64,000 nt of DNA from DATDAW01 sp036524675. Its GTDB lineage: Bacteria; Verrucomicrobiota; Verrucomicrobiia; Chthoniobacterales; DASVRZ01. Positions within the stretch are counted from its first letter, which is position 1. Each line of letters opens with the position of its first letter. Both the position numbers and the translations under genes were made by a program. The DNA lies in assembly GCA_036524675.1 (NCBI GenBank), contig DATDBU010000105.1, positions 39,580 through 103,579 on the forward strand, read 5' to 3'. Shown piece after piece: positions 51,401 through 59,856 of this stretch. The notes under the pieces are model-generated. The model had not been told where the DNA came from, did not search any database, and saw only the letters and a program-made list of their open reading frames with translations.

Positions 51401-51598
51401 GACGATGACACCGTTTTCAATAATTTTGCCAGGCTCTGGAATGACGCGGGCATGAACGAGGGCATGGAGTCGCGGCGTATTGTCGCGCAAACCTTCGACC
51501 GGAGCCGTCGGCACCTGCGCGGCTGCGGCAAGCATGAAAATGCAGGCAATTGAGGCCCTGAAAATCCCTGAAAGCACGGACGGATTACAAATGCACAA
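48440..51598 (-). CDS. tandem amidohydrolase: degenerate N-terminal half plus active-type C-terminal half
   Basis: A 1052-residue exported protein with two amidohydrolase-superfamily halves. A signal peptide (ASIACIFMLAAAAQ) starts it. The first half (about 40-460) has the fold marks IIENGVIVVQDGVIAAVG and TIAPGKIANFTIVRGD, but the metal site is changed to YPGFIDSYSRLGLP. A linker beta-domain follows (about 480-570). The second half (about 600-1000) carries the real HxH motif, GIVDCHSHTAIS (about residues 653-655), then VVHIHSYRQDE and GSIEPGKDADFVLWTGNPL. It might be a dipeptidase- or imidazolonepropionase-like enzyme. It overlaps the smaller amidohydrolase downstream by 14 bases, so they form an operon. 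Confidence 0.85.
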   Translation of the reverse strand: MCICNPSVLSGIFRASIACIFMLAAAAQVPTAPVEGLRDNTPRLHALVHARVIPEPGKIIENGVIVVQDGVIAAVGANVEVPKDARVWDMTGQTVYPGFIDSYSRLGLPKAWLPLPDRPSTSKLDSGEKPVTDPPSGATYWNPLVTPQHKVTQALVLDDDALEKARDLGFTAAWVVPGRGIFRGQSAIINLDDASPNNAVIKPDVAQHINFELNESRDLYPNSLMGCIALIRQVLLDASWYADANAAYAKNPAGHERPEANAALAALGDNKHPVVPFVLEADNELDLLRMSRIAAEFKFKPALLGNGYEYRVLPELEKTKFPLIVPLNFPEVPEIETPEKALDIPLSTLEHWDRAPDNPAKIAAAKIPFALTASGIKDPAKQFWPSLRLAVKRGLSPDAALAALTIEPARLTGVSDRLGTIAPGKIANFTIVRGDIFSSDDAAITSTWIDGKNHDSEAADRVDFRGKWPVTWTDGAAFELEVAGNFTKPEAKIGAEKVAISLAQRQIAFIVPAKGLGIAGDGSIRFSGLVSDDFLSGTGQLPDGSRFQWNARRPEKFVAKIEPPKPSPREKSEPIPDVYPVGEFGRSAPPSQQTVFVNDATIWTSGPHGILEQADLIVSNGRILAVSKNLVVPPGAVVIEAAGKHVTPGIVDCHSHTAISQGVNEATSAVTCEVSVGDVIDATDINIYRQLAGGVTTVNRLHGSANPMGGQNSVIKLRWGAFPEEMKFADAMPGVKFALGENVKQSNWGDKFTTRYPQTRMGVYQLLRETFLAAEDYEKQLQLAKETGFPVRRNLRLEAVLEILNNQRVVHIHSYRQDEVLAFIRLAQEFKFTVATFQHVLEGYKVADEIAKLPAGASSFADWWGYKFEVYDAIPDNPAILEKLGVVTSVNSDSDELARRLNIEAAKSVKYGGLTPEEALKLITINPARQLRIDQQVGSIEPGKDADFVLWTGNPLSTYTRVEQTWIDGRKYFDHVEDLAQRKNDEALREKLVQKALPERLKILESGDKPGEDATKGDTQPVSESAFHWWAAHQSLYNDGRYRTTCSENDTH

Positions 51599-51645
51599 CG
51601 GAGGTCGCGCAATCCAAAAAAGAGGTCCCGACGGCCGGGCAGCGG

Positions 51646-53412
51646 CTATCCGAGCAGTTCCGCGTAGCGGCTTCGGGCAACAGCTTCAGAGGCTTCGAGG
51701 ATGGCGTCAGGTTGATCCATGAGAAGGATCTGGCGTACGAGCTCCTCGCATTCGGTTTGTTCCAGGCGCTGGACGGCGCGTTTTACGCGTGGAACGAGCG
51801 GAGCAGACGCGCTGAGCTCATCGACGCCGAGTCCGAGGAGAAGGGGAGTAAGCAGGATCTCGCCAGCCATTTCGCCGCAAACACCCACCCAGATTGACGC
51901 AGCGTGCGCGGCATCAACGACCATTTTGATGAGCCGAATAACCGCCGGATGCGTCGGTTGATAGAGATGGGCAATGCGTTCGTTCACGCGATCGACCGCA
52001 ACCGTGTATTGGATGAGGTCGTTCGTGCCGATGCTAAAAAATTTTGCTTCCCGTGCAAGCTGATCGGCAACAACAGCGGCGCTCGGAATTTCGATCATGA
52101 TGCCGACATCGACCGCTTCTCCAAACGGGAGGCCTTCAGCGCGAAGTTCAGTTTTGCATTCCTCCAAAATTTCGTTGGCGCGGCGGAGCTCCTGCAGCGA
52201 GGAGATCATGGGGTACATGATCTTGATGTTGCCGCAAGCGGACGCGGCGCGAAGGATGGCCCGGAGTTGGGTCTTGAAGACGTCTATGTTCTCCAGGCTC
52301 CAACGAATGGCTCGGCAGCCGAGGAAAGGATTCGGCTCTTTTTCTTCATCTTCAGTCAGAAGCTTGTCGCCGCCGAGATCCATGGTGCGAATAACGACGT
52401 CGTTGGGCGCTGTTGCGCGCGCCACCTGCTCGTAAACGGCATATTGTTCCTCTTCGCTCGGAAATTCGACGCGGTTTAAATAGAGGAACTCGGTGCGATA
52501 AAGGCCGATACCTTCGGCGCCGTGCTCGTCCACACTCGGCAAATCTTCAAGAAGCTCGATGTTTGCAGCAAGGACCACATGGCGTCCGTCCCGCGTCGTG
52601 GAGAGCGTTTCCCGCAGGGTTTCGAGTTCTTCCTCGACGTGTTCCTTGTCCTCCTCGATTTGAGCAAACCGGGCGAGAGTTTCTGGTGTCGGATTGAGGA
52701 CGACGCGGCCGCTGTAGCCGTCAATGATGATGAATTGCCCGTCTTTGACGTGTTCTACGAGGTTATGAAGGCCCGCAACTGCCGGAATGCCCAGTGAACG
52801 CGCCATAATGGCCGTGTGCGATGTTTTACTTCCAATGTCGGTCGCAAATCCGAGTACGAATTCGCGATTGAGCATGGCGGTATCCGATGGCGTGAGATTG
52901 TGGGCCACGAGCACATGCGGATAACGGATATCTGCGAGTCCCCGATGGCCTTTTCCAAGGAGATTGCGAATGACTCGCCTGGTGACGTCGTGAATATCCG
53001 CCGCACGCTCACGTAAATACGGGTCGTCGATTCGATTGAGTGTTTCGGAGTACCGTTCGGCGACTTTTTGGAAAATGATCTCGACGTTCTTGCGTTCTTT
53101 TTCGAGCAGCTTAAGAACTTCGTCGATCAAGGTCCGGTCTTCGACGACGAGCAGGTGTGCGTCGAAAATACTGGCGTCACTCGCGCCAATGGCCTCAGCG
53201 ATTTGCTGCTGCATCTCAACGATCTGCGCGCGGGTAGCGATGAGCGCCGCCTCAAAACGTGCAATTTCGTCGGGGATTTCTTGCGGCTCGAGAGAGTAAT
53301 CGGGGAGCTCCTCATCTTCGGTGTGATACGCGTAAATTACTCCTTGGGCGATGCCGGGAGCGACGGCGAGCCCTTCAAAGATCTTTTCGCCAGTTTCAAC
53401 TCCATTCGTCAT
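51646..53412 (-). CDS. ptsI: phosphoenolpyruvate-protein phosphotransferase (PTS enzyme I)
   Basis: A 588-residue first enzyme of the phosphotransferase system, moving phosphate from PEP to HPr. AGGAAG lies 5 bases before ATG 53412, which fixes the start. The active-site histidine is H199 in DIGSKTSHTAIMARSLGIPAV. The PEP-binding half has GIGLYRTEFLYL, MYPMISSLQELR, GIMIEIPSAAVVADQL, FSIGTNDLIQYT and GVCGEMAGE, with the catalytic cysteine. Length is as usual. No HPr or sugar permease gene is next to it, so it may serve a regulatory PTS. Confidence 0.95.
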   Translation of the reverse strand: MTNGVETGEKIFEGLAVAPGIAQGVIYAYHTEDEELPDYSLEPQEIPDEIARFEAALIATRAQIVEMQQQIAEAIGASDASIFDAHLLVVEDRTLIDEVLKLLEKERKNVEIIFQKVAERYSETLNRIDDPYLRERAADIHDVTRRVIRNLLGKGHRGLADIRYPHVLVAHNLTPSDTAMLNREFVLGFATDIGSKTSHTAIMARSLGIPAVAGLHNLVEHVKDGQFIIIDGYSGRVVLNPTPETLARFAQIEEDKEHVEEELETLRETLSTTRDGRHVVLAANIELLEDLPSVDEHGAEGIGLYRTEFLYLNRVEFPSEEEQYAVYEQVARATAPNDVVIRTMDLGGDKLLTEDEEKEPNPFLGCRAIRWSLENIDVFKTQLRAILRAASACGNIKIMYPMISSLQELRRANEILEECKTELRAEGLPFGEAVDVGIMIEIPSAAVVADQLAREAKFFSIGTNDLIQYTVAVDRVNERIAHLYQPTHPAVIRLIKMVVDAAHAASIWVGVCGEMAGEILLTPLLLGLGVDELSASAPLVPRVKRAVQRLEQTECEELVRQILLMDQPDAILEASEAVARSRYAELLG

Positions 53413-53869
53413 CGAAACTTCCTGATATCGAAGTGCCTAACGGAAAGCAATAGAAACCCGCCGCCGAGGCGGTCGGGATCGCGTACAAAAATACTCTTTT
53501 TTTCCCTCCGCTTTCCCAACGCCAGGACTGGATTTCCTCCATCATTCATAACTCCGGCAATTAACTTCAAATTCGCACCGGCAAGGGGTCAACTCCAGAA
53601 AATGCGTGACCCATGTGAAGACAATTTTTTCAGTTAGCGAAATCGCGCCAAGACTTTTGCAATCAGGAACCTTTGCGGCTCGCATGTCGTGAAGTTCAAC
53701 TTTGGATTTCAGCCGCTTGTCGGACGAGGGGTCGTCTGAGTCGCTCTTGACACCGGTGATGTGCCACTTGCAAAGCCGGATTGTTACCGATCGCTCGGAC
53801 CGTGTTCTCGAGCGCATCCGCGCCAGGCCTGGTCGAAACGATTTGAGGCTGGATTAATATCGCAATGTT
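53413..53869. other. intergenic region, no gene supported
   Basis: About 450 bases between ptsI and the L,D-transpeptidase, both on the minus strand. The only open frame of note (53542-53817, minus) has no ribosome-binding site and protein-like features are absent. Part of this stretch should hold the ptsI promoter, but I cannot point to its boxes. Confidence 0.5.
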
Positions 53870-54454
53870 CTAATGGCGGACGATCACGGGAGTACCAAGT
53901 CTTGCGGCATCGAAAAATTTCTTTGCTGCCGGCGCGGGAAGCCGGATGCAACCGTGCGAAGCCGGATAGCGCGGGACGTTTCCTTGATGCAGGCCGTGCC
54001 CTCCCTGAAAACGTAAAAAGTACGGCATGGGAGCCCCTACGTAAACGGTGCCAGGCGGCCGGCGGTCTTTGCGCACGTCGACATTCCATTTCACCACTTC
54101 GTCGGTTTCCCTGGAAACGTAAGCCCCATAAATACTTGAGGCGTGATCGATGTCCTTCTCGATGACCTTGAAACGCCCGGTTGGCGTGTCATAGCCCTCG
54201 CGTCCGCTGGAAATTCGGGTGCTGGCAGCCAGTTGCCCGCCGCGGTACAGGTAGGCCCGTTGTTCGCTCAGGTAAATGACGATGCGAGCTGGACCGGTGG
54301 GCTGAAAAAAGGGATTGTTGCTGCTGACAACGTCCCTCATGTCTTGGATTGACGTGCAGCCGCTTCCTGCGAAGACGGCGAAGAGCGCCAGGAAAAAAAC
54401 TCGACAAGCCTTTAAAACAGTCGGGGGCAACGGTGATGCAGCGGGGGTTTCCAT
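53870..54454 (-). CDS. L,D-transpeptidase (YkuD) lipoprotein
   Basis: A 194-residue lipoprotein with a lipobox AGSGC (C33). The YkuD catalytic block is complete: HGLHQGNVPRYPASHGCIRLP, with the nucleophile C169. Before it comes IVIYLSEQRAYLYRGGQ, the usual domain start, and GYDTPTGRFKV. Such enzymes form 3-3 cross-links in peptidoglycan or attach lipoproteins to it. No LysM or other binding domain is present, so it is a minimal form anchored by lipid. Confidence 0.93.
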   Translation of the reverse strand: METPAASPLPPTVLKACRVFFLALFAVFAGSGCTSIQDMRDVVSSNNPFFQPTGPARIVIYLSEQRAYLYRGGQLAASTRISSGREGYDTPTGRFKVIEKDIDHASSIYGAYVSRETDEVVKWNVDVRKDRRPPGTVYVGAPMPYFLRFQGGHGLHQGNVPRYPASHGCIRLPAPAAKKFFDAARLGTPVIVRH

Positions 54455-54570
54455 GGGATGGTATAACGCCCAATATTTTCAGCGCCACACCGATTCTTAA
54501 AGCTCAAAAGCTTGCAGGAAAGGCCGGTATGCGATCAAGCAGCGAGCGCGTTTTTTGTGGCGTCGACCGC

Positions 54571-55740
54571 CTATCGTGAACGCCTGACGGAGTCATAAAG
54601 CTCGAAAAGCCGCGAAAAAACGATGCTCCAGTCGTAGCGGGAACGGACATACTCGCTCGCGCTGTAACCCGTCGACGCCAGCTCCGCCCGCGAGGCGGCA
54701 TACAAAACAGCTCCCGCAAGGGCAGTGGGAGAATTTTCAGCGGCCCAGCGACTCTGATCGGTAAAGATAATCCGATCCATGTAACTTCCTCGGATACCGA
54801 CCACAGGCGTTCCGCAGGCCTGACTTTCCAAAGTAACGAGGCCGAACGTCTCCTGAATTCCGGGATGCACGAATAAATCTGCTGCCCGGTAAATGGCGGC
54901 GAGCTCGTGCGAGTCGGCGCAGAATTTTTGCCAGGTAACAGCTCGAGTGGTTTCCTGAAGCCGGCCAAGGCTGTCACGCGTCGTGCCATCGCCGACAATA
55001 TGCAGATGAAAACGGCCCGGCATTTCTTCATGCAGCTTTGCGAACGTGGAAAAGAGCGTTTTCACGTTTTTTTCCGGAGCGAGCCGGCCCACGTAAAGAA
55101 GCAGGAAAGCATCTGGTGAAATGCCGAGCGCCTGGCGTACACGGGATCCCTCCTGGCGGGCCGGACGGAAAATGGCGGTATCCACACCAAGCTCGATGAG
55201 AGTCGTGTTATGGACGCCCCATTCGTTGAGGACCTTCTCGAGACCGGCAGAAGGCACGAATGTTCGAGAAAAACGTCCATAAAGCTTTCCCACGTAACGT
55301 TTTGCGATATCCATCATCGCATCACTCGCCGTGGCTCCCAGGAATTTGGCCGTGGTTCGAACGTAGGCTTCCGGGAAATGTGAATGATAAAATCCCACCA
55401 CCGGAATTCGGAGTGCCTCGCCGGTGGCCTGAGCCTTCCAGGCCAGTTGATACGGGTCGCCAGACTCGATGACGTCCGGCTTTTCCCGTTCGATAATCGT
55501 TTCGACCGCGCCAAGATTGAAGAGCATCCTGTAGCGCGAGGTCCGCGAAACAAGCGGCGATTTAATGGTGTAAACCGCAGTGCGTTCCCCCCGTTCACAG
55601 GTCGTTTGGTCGCCGGGAATGATGAGGACGTGTTCGCAATCCGGGCGTTGAGCGCGCAGATACGCGATCTTCTCTTGTAAATACCGCCGGACCCCGCCTC
55701 CAACGGGAGAGTAAAACTGAGTGAGGTCGCAAATTTTCAA
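54571..55740 (-). CDS. GT4 family glycosyltransferase
   Basis: A 389-residue GT-B enzyme. The N-terminus has FYSPVGGGVRRYLQEKIAYL, typical of this group; the C-terminal half has LLYVGRLAPEKNVKTLFSTF, HIVGDG and the donor-binding FVHPGIQETFGLVTLESQACGTPVV with the E-x7-E pattern. It resembles PimB/MgtA-like mannosyl or glucosyl transferases acting on lipids. It is not coupled to neighbours: 116 bases from both. Confidence 0.93.
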   Translation of the reverse strand: MKICDLTQFYSPVGGGVRRYLQEKIAYLRAQRPDCEHVLIIPGDQTTCERGERTAVYTIKSPLVSRTSRYRMLFNLGAVETIIEREKPDVIESGDPYQLAWKAQATGEALRIPVVGFYHSHFPEAYVRTTAKFLGATASDAMMDIAKRYVGKLYGRFSRTFVPSAGLEKVLNEWGVHNTTLIELGVDTAIFRPARQEGSRVRQALGISPDAFLLLYVGRLAPEKNVKTLFSTFAKLHEEMPGRFHLHIVGDGTTRDSLGRLQETTRAVTWQKFCADSHELAAIYRAADLFVHPGIQETFGLVTLESQACGTPVVGIRGSYMDRIIFTDQSRWAAENSPTALAGAVLYAASRAELASTGYSASEYVRSRYDWSIVFSRLFELYDSVRRSR

Positions 55741-55856
55741 GGGAGAACGACCCGGAACTAAACCGCCAACCGGGAAATAGCCATATCGAATAGAGCCAAC
55801 GCAACGAAATAGCGCGTTCGGCTCTCCTTCAGATAATTCTCAGAGCGGTTGTTTGC

Positions 55857-56795
55857 TCAGGCAAAATGCACTTGGTCAGCAAGGTATCGTTCGGCCTCAA
55901 TCGCCGCAGCGCAACCCTGACCAGCCGCCGTAATTGCCTGACGGTAAACGTGATCCGCAACATCGCCTGCCGCATAAACGCCCGGAACTTCAGTCGCCGT
56001 TCCTGTGGTTTGAAGTAAATAGCCGTTGAGATCGGTTGGCAGTTTGCCGACGAACGGGGCAGTGTTTGGCGTATGACCGATGGCAACAAAAACGCACGCG
56101 ACTTCAAGTTCGCGCTCCTTACCGGTTTCAGTGTCGCGAATTCTTAGGCCTTTCATCTCGCCTTTGTCGTCCGCGACATATGCCTGAGGTGTGCTGTTCC
56201 AGACCATTTCGATCTTCGAGTGTGCCAGCACGCGGCTGACCATGATCTTCGAAGCGCGCAGCGTGTCGCGTCGGTGGATCAGATAAACTTTCGACGCAAA
56301 TCGCGTCAGGAAGAGCGCTTCCTCGCACGCAGAATCGCCACCGCCAATGACTGCAACCGGCACATTCCGATAAAACGCGCCGTCGCATGTCGCACAAGAA
56401 GTCAATCCGCGCCCGATGAGTTTCGTTTCGCCGTCGAGTCCAAGCCATTTCGCTGACGCGCCGCTGGCAATGATCAGGGTCCGTGTTTCAAGCCACTCAT
56501 CGTCGATTTTGATCCGGTGGGCCTTGCCGTTTCCGTTTCCGGCTTCGAAGTCGCTGACAATGGAATAACTGAACCGGGCACCGAATTTGGCAGCCTGATC
56601 TTTCATATTCATGATGAGCATCGGACCGTCGATGCCTTCAGGAAAACCGGGAAAATTTTCGACCAATGTGGTTGTTGTAAGCTGTCCGCCAGGCTCTTTT
56701 CCTTCGAGAACAAGCGGATTCAAATTGGCGCGGGCAGTGTAGATGGCAGCCGTAAGACCGGCGCAACCTGTCCCGACGATGATGACGTTTTCCAT
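55857..56795 (-). CDS. trxB: thioredoxin-disulfide reductase
   Basis: A 312-residue flavoenzyme that reduces thioredoxin with NADPH. FAD binding is seen in IIVGTGCAGLTAAIYTARA, the redox-active pair in SCATCDGAFY (C134, C137), the NADPH site in VAVIGGGDSACEEALFL, and the closing FAD motif in VPGVYAAGDVADHVYRQAITAAGQGC. G-T-G-C-A in place of the usual G-S-G-P-A in the first loop is a small oddity. Length is normal. Confidence 0.96.
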   Translation of the reverse strand: MENVIIVGTGCAGLTAAIYTARANLNPLVLEGKEPGGQLTTTTLVENFPGFPEGIDGPMLIMNMKDQAAKFGARFSYSIVSDFEAGNGNGKAHRIKIDDEWLETRTLIIASGASAKWLGLDGETKLIGRGLTSCATCDGAFYRNVPVAVIGGGDSACEEALFLTRFASKVYLIHRRDTLRASKIMVSRVLAHSKIEMVWNSTPQAYVADDKGEMKGLRIRDTETGKERELEVACVFVAIGHTPNTAPFVGKLPTDLNGYLLQTTGTATEVPGVYAAGDVADHVYRQAITAAGQGCAAAIEAERYLADQVHFA

Positions 56796-57114
56796 AGGGA
56801 TGGGGAATTAAGCCCTGCCATGCCCGATCGGCAAGTGGAAGCGATCACAGTGCTCATGACGAACTTGGAAAGCCCGGAATAAAATCCCTCCCATATCTCG
56901 AGAATCCGTCGCCCAAATCTGGTTGCTGCATCGCTCGCGGCCGGGATGCCGCTTAATCGAGTTCGTCCTTTCGCCGCATTGACACGTATTTTCGCATTTG
57001 TAGGATGGCCGGATGAACGTAAAGGGTCACCTTCCACGACGGAAAATGTGCCGAAATCCGCAGGCATTTGGAATGCGGGATTTTTAAGATTCCAACCGTA
57101 TAGCCAACACGCAA
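56796..57114. other. divergent spacer between trxB and allB
   Basis: About 320 bases without a supported gene. Just before allB, AAATCCGCA (57054-57062) and TGCGGGATTT (57074-57083) can form a hairpin with one bulged base, followed by a few T residues. It might be an attenuator or leader terminator. I see no riboswitch class that I know. Confidence 0.4.
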
Positions 57115-58410
57115 ATGCCTGACTTTGATCTAATTATCCGCGGTGCTTCTCCATTTCCTTTTGTTGCAATCACGGATGGTAAATTTGCGGTAGTCGAGGA
57201 GGAGGGGACCGGTTCCGCGGCTGAAGAAATCGATGCGACGGGACTGGAGATTCTTCCAGGCGTCATCGACGCGCACATTCATTTTAACGAGCCGGGACGA
57301 GTGGAATGGGAGGGGCTTGAGACCGGCTCGCGCGCGGCGGCCGCTGGTGGAATTACGACATTCTTTGACATGCCGCTCAACTCGCTGCCCCCGACGCTCA
57401 GCGCTGAGGCGTTCCGCGAGAAGCAGCGGCTTGCTGAAGCAAAGGCGATCGTCGATTTTGCCCTTTGGGGCGCTCTGCTACCGAGTAATCTGGACGAACT
57501 CGCAGGACTCAAGGACAGCGGCGCCATCGGACTAAAAGCGTTCATGTCCTACGGGGGCCTGCCGGATTTTCCGAACGTTGATTTGCCGACTTTGCGGGAA
57601 GGCATGCGCCGAGCAGCCAAACTGAATATCCTCGTCGCTGTACACGCGGAGTTCGATCAGCCTCAATTGAGAAAAGGGAACTCCATCCGCGATTACTTAA
57701 ATTCGCGTCCGATATGGGCTGAGCTTGAGGCGATCCGCGCTGCAATTGATATTGCCGGTGAAACAGGTTGCCGGCTGAACATCGTCCACGTGAGCTGCGG
57801 ATCCGGTGTCGCTGCCATCGCCGAAGCCCGGGCAAAAGGTGCGGATGTTTCATGCGAAACCTGCCCACATTATCTTGTTTTTACCGAAGAAGATGTTGAG
57901 CGAATCGGCGCGGCTGCCAAGTGCGCGCCGCCCATTCGCGATCACGCCGAGCGTAAAGATCTTTGGCGTCGGCTGATCGCAGGGGAGGTGCAGACAATCG
58001 GGTCTGACCATTCCCCGGCGCCTCCCGTGATGAAGCAGCATTCGAATTTTTTCAATGTCTGGGGCGGGATCATGGGATGCCAGCATATGCTGCCATTGAT
58101 GATGGACCTTGGGCTGAGTGCTGTGCAGCTATCCAAATTGATGGCTGAAAATGTCGCGACACGTTTCCGTATTGCCCAGAGAAAAGGGCAAATTGTGCGC
58201 GAGCGGGACGCTGATTGCGTGCTGGTGGACCGGAACAACAAACTAACTGTCACCAAGGATTCGCTGCTTTACCGCCATCAACAGAGCCCCTTCCTGGGTC
58301 GAACGATTCGTGGCGCTGTCGTGCGAACAATCGTCCGCGGCGAGACCGTTGTTTCCGACCGCGGGATCTCGCTAACACATCGCGGCCAACTAATCCGACC
58401 AATTTTATGA
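57115..58410 (+). CDS. allB: allantoinase
   Basis: A 431-residue amidohydrolase that opens allantoin to allantoate, a step of purine breakdown. The metal motif is GVIDAHIHFNEPGR, the carboxylated-lysine site is AIGLKAFMSYGG, and further ligands are in AVHAEFD, NIVHVSCGSG and TIGSDHSPAP. SCETCPHYL and the ligand aspartate are as in AllB. The next gene, ureidoglycine aminohydrolase, overlaps its stop (ATGA), which supports the substrate assignment. Confidence 0.93.
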   Translation: MPDFDLIIRGASPFPFVAITDGKFAVVEEEGTGSAAEEIDATGLEILPGVIDAHIHFNEPGRVEWEGLETGSRAAAAGGITTFFDMPLNSLPPTLSAEAFREKQRLAEAKAIVDFALWGALLPSNLDELAGLKDSGAIGLKAFMSYGGLPDFPNVDLPTLREGMRRAAKLNILVAVHAEFDQPQLRKGNSIRDYLNSRPIWAELEAIRAAIDIAGETGCRLNIVHVSCGSGVAAIAEARAKGADVSCETCPHYLVFTEEDVERIGAAAKCAPPIRDHAERKDLWRRLIAGEVQTIGSDHSPAPPVMKQHSNFFNVWGGIMGCQHMLPLMMDLGLSAVQLSKLMAENVATRFRIAQRKGQIVRERDADCVLVDRNNKLTVTKDSLLYRHQQSPFLGRTIRGAVVRTIVRGETVVSDRGISLTHRGQLIRPIL

Positions 58411-59144
58411 TAAAAAATCCATTGGGGCTGACTCGTACCGTTGTTAAATCCAATTACGCTATTATTGCACGGGATGGATATATCCCAAGCACGATACCGG
58501 GTTGGACGGATTGCACACCCTACGTCAATCTGTCCGCAGGAATGGGGGCGAGGCTTGTCCAAATGATTGTTGACCTCAATCGAGGAGGCCGCGGCGTCGG
58601 AGAAACATTCGGACACGAAATTTTTGTCTATGTTATCACGGGATCAGTAACGGTTAACAAGATCCCGCTAACCAAGGGAGGGTATTCATACATTCCGCCG
58701 GGAACGACTTACGATATCGCCGCAAAAGGGGCAAAGGGTGCCAGGCTGCTGATCTTTCAGAAACGCTATGAGCCGCTGGCAAATGTGGAACAGCCGGCGT
58801 TTTTAACGGCAAACGAGGAAGCGGTGCCCGCAGTCGACTATCAGGGCGATCCGCATGCACGATTGAAGACGCTGCTCCCTGATTCGTTAAGTGCTGACAT
58901 TGCAGTTAACATTTTTACCTATGATCCGGGCGCCGCGCTGCCGTTTGTGGAAACGCACATCATGGAGCACGGGATGCTTTTCCTGGCCGGAAGCGGGATT
59001 TATCGTCTGGCAGACGATTGGTACCCGGTGACGGAAGGCGATGCGCTGTGGATCGCGCCCTATTGTCCGCAGTGGTTTGTCGCCATGGGAACGGAACCGG
59101 CGACGTATATTTACTTCAAAGACGTTAATCGGACGCCTTTGTAA
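58407..59144 (+). CDS. allE: (S)-ureidoglycine aminohydrolase
   Basis: A 245-residue bicupin that releases ammonia from (S)-ureidoglycine. The true start is ATG 58407, overlapping the allB stop. Marks of the family are YAIIARDGYIPSTIPGW, then FVYVITGSVTVN, GGYSYIPPGTTYDI and the metal-binding second cupin PFVETHIMEHGMLFLAGSGIYRL with two His and a Glu. No allantoate amidohydrolase (AllC), which makes its substrate, lies nearby, so that step must be encoded elsewhere. Confidence 0.92.
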   Translation: MIKNPLGLTRTVVKSNYAIIARDGYIPSTIPGWTDCTPYVNLSAGMGARLVQMIVDLNRGGRGVGETFGHEIFVYVITGSVTVNKIPLTKGGYSYIPPGTTYDIAAKGAKGARLLIFQKRYEPLANVEQPAFLTANEEAVPAVDYQGDPHARLKTLLPDSLSADIAVNIFTYDPGAALPFVETHIMEHGMLFLAGSGIYRLADDWYPVTEGDALWIAPYCPQWFVAMGTEPATYIYFKDVNRTPL

Positions 59145-59207
59145 GGTCGTGGTAGTGGCCGTCCGGAAAGTTGGCGGGCAATCATGTCCGCCAGTCGAAT
59201 TGAATAG

Positions 59208-59714
59208 TCAGATTCCCAGCGACCGCAGGAGGCCGCGGGTGATTGTGCCTGTTACCCGGAACCCATTGTGCGCCTGATACCGCGCAATAGCGCGGCGCGA
59301 GCCCGGGCCGATGTCGCCATCAATGGGACCATAATAGTATCCACGACGAGACAACGCGCGTTGCACACGGGCTTCGATCGACCAACGCCCACCACGGTCC
59401 TCGTAGTAATCACCCCAATAGCCTCTTGGAACTGCGCTGCGAGTACGATAGTAGCCAACGCCAGGAGCATCATAATAGTAGGCTGCGCCTGGAGGGCCAT
59501 AGTAATATCCGCGTCCACGATAACCGGTGCCGAAAGTTATCGTGAAACTGGAGCGCGGATAGCGATAGTAGTCGTCGTAGTGATGGTCGTGCTTCTTCTT
59601 CCATTTCCAATAAGGATCCGCATGCGCTGCATTGGGCACGGCAAGCAGAGCAACTGTGGCGGCGAAGAATCCGGCGATAAGCCGTGATGAGAAACTGAAC
59701 CAGGATGTTTTCAT
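59208..59714 (-). CDS. secreted peptidoglycan-binding domain protein
   Basis: A 168-residue exported protein. Signal peptide: residues 1-32 (IAGFFAATVALLAVPNAAHA). A low-complexity middle rich in Tyr, Gly, Asp, His and Arg (HHYDDYYRYPRSS, GYRGRGYYYGPPGAAYYY) leads to a PG_binding_1 domain (about 110-168) with VQRALSRRGYYYGPIDGDIGPGSRRAIARYQ. It probably binds peptidoglycan. No catalytic domain is present. Confidence 0.88.
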   Translation of the reverse strand: MKTSWFSFSSRLIAGFFAATVALLAVPNAAHADPYWKWKKKHDHHYDDYYRYPRSSFTITFGTGYRGRGYYYGPPGAAYYYDAPGVGYYRTRSAVPRGYWGDYYEDRGGRWSIEARVQRALSRRGYYYGPIDGDIGPGSRRAIARYQAHNGFRVTGTITRGLLRSLGI

Positions 59715-59856
59715 GGATTTGTTTACAAAAGACGGGGTCGGTTCCCAGCCTATTCAATTCAACATCGATGAAAATAACAGCAAGCCAAGGCATGGCTGGC
59801 GTCGGTGACCTTGAAAGATCAAAGCCGCCACAAAAGATCCTGATGCTTCGGCGATG

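Noticed and set aside
53542..53817. A 91-codon minus frame in the gap behind ptsI
   Set aside because: No ribosome-binding site, irregular composition and no motif.
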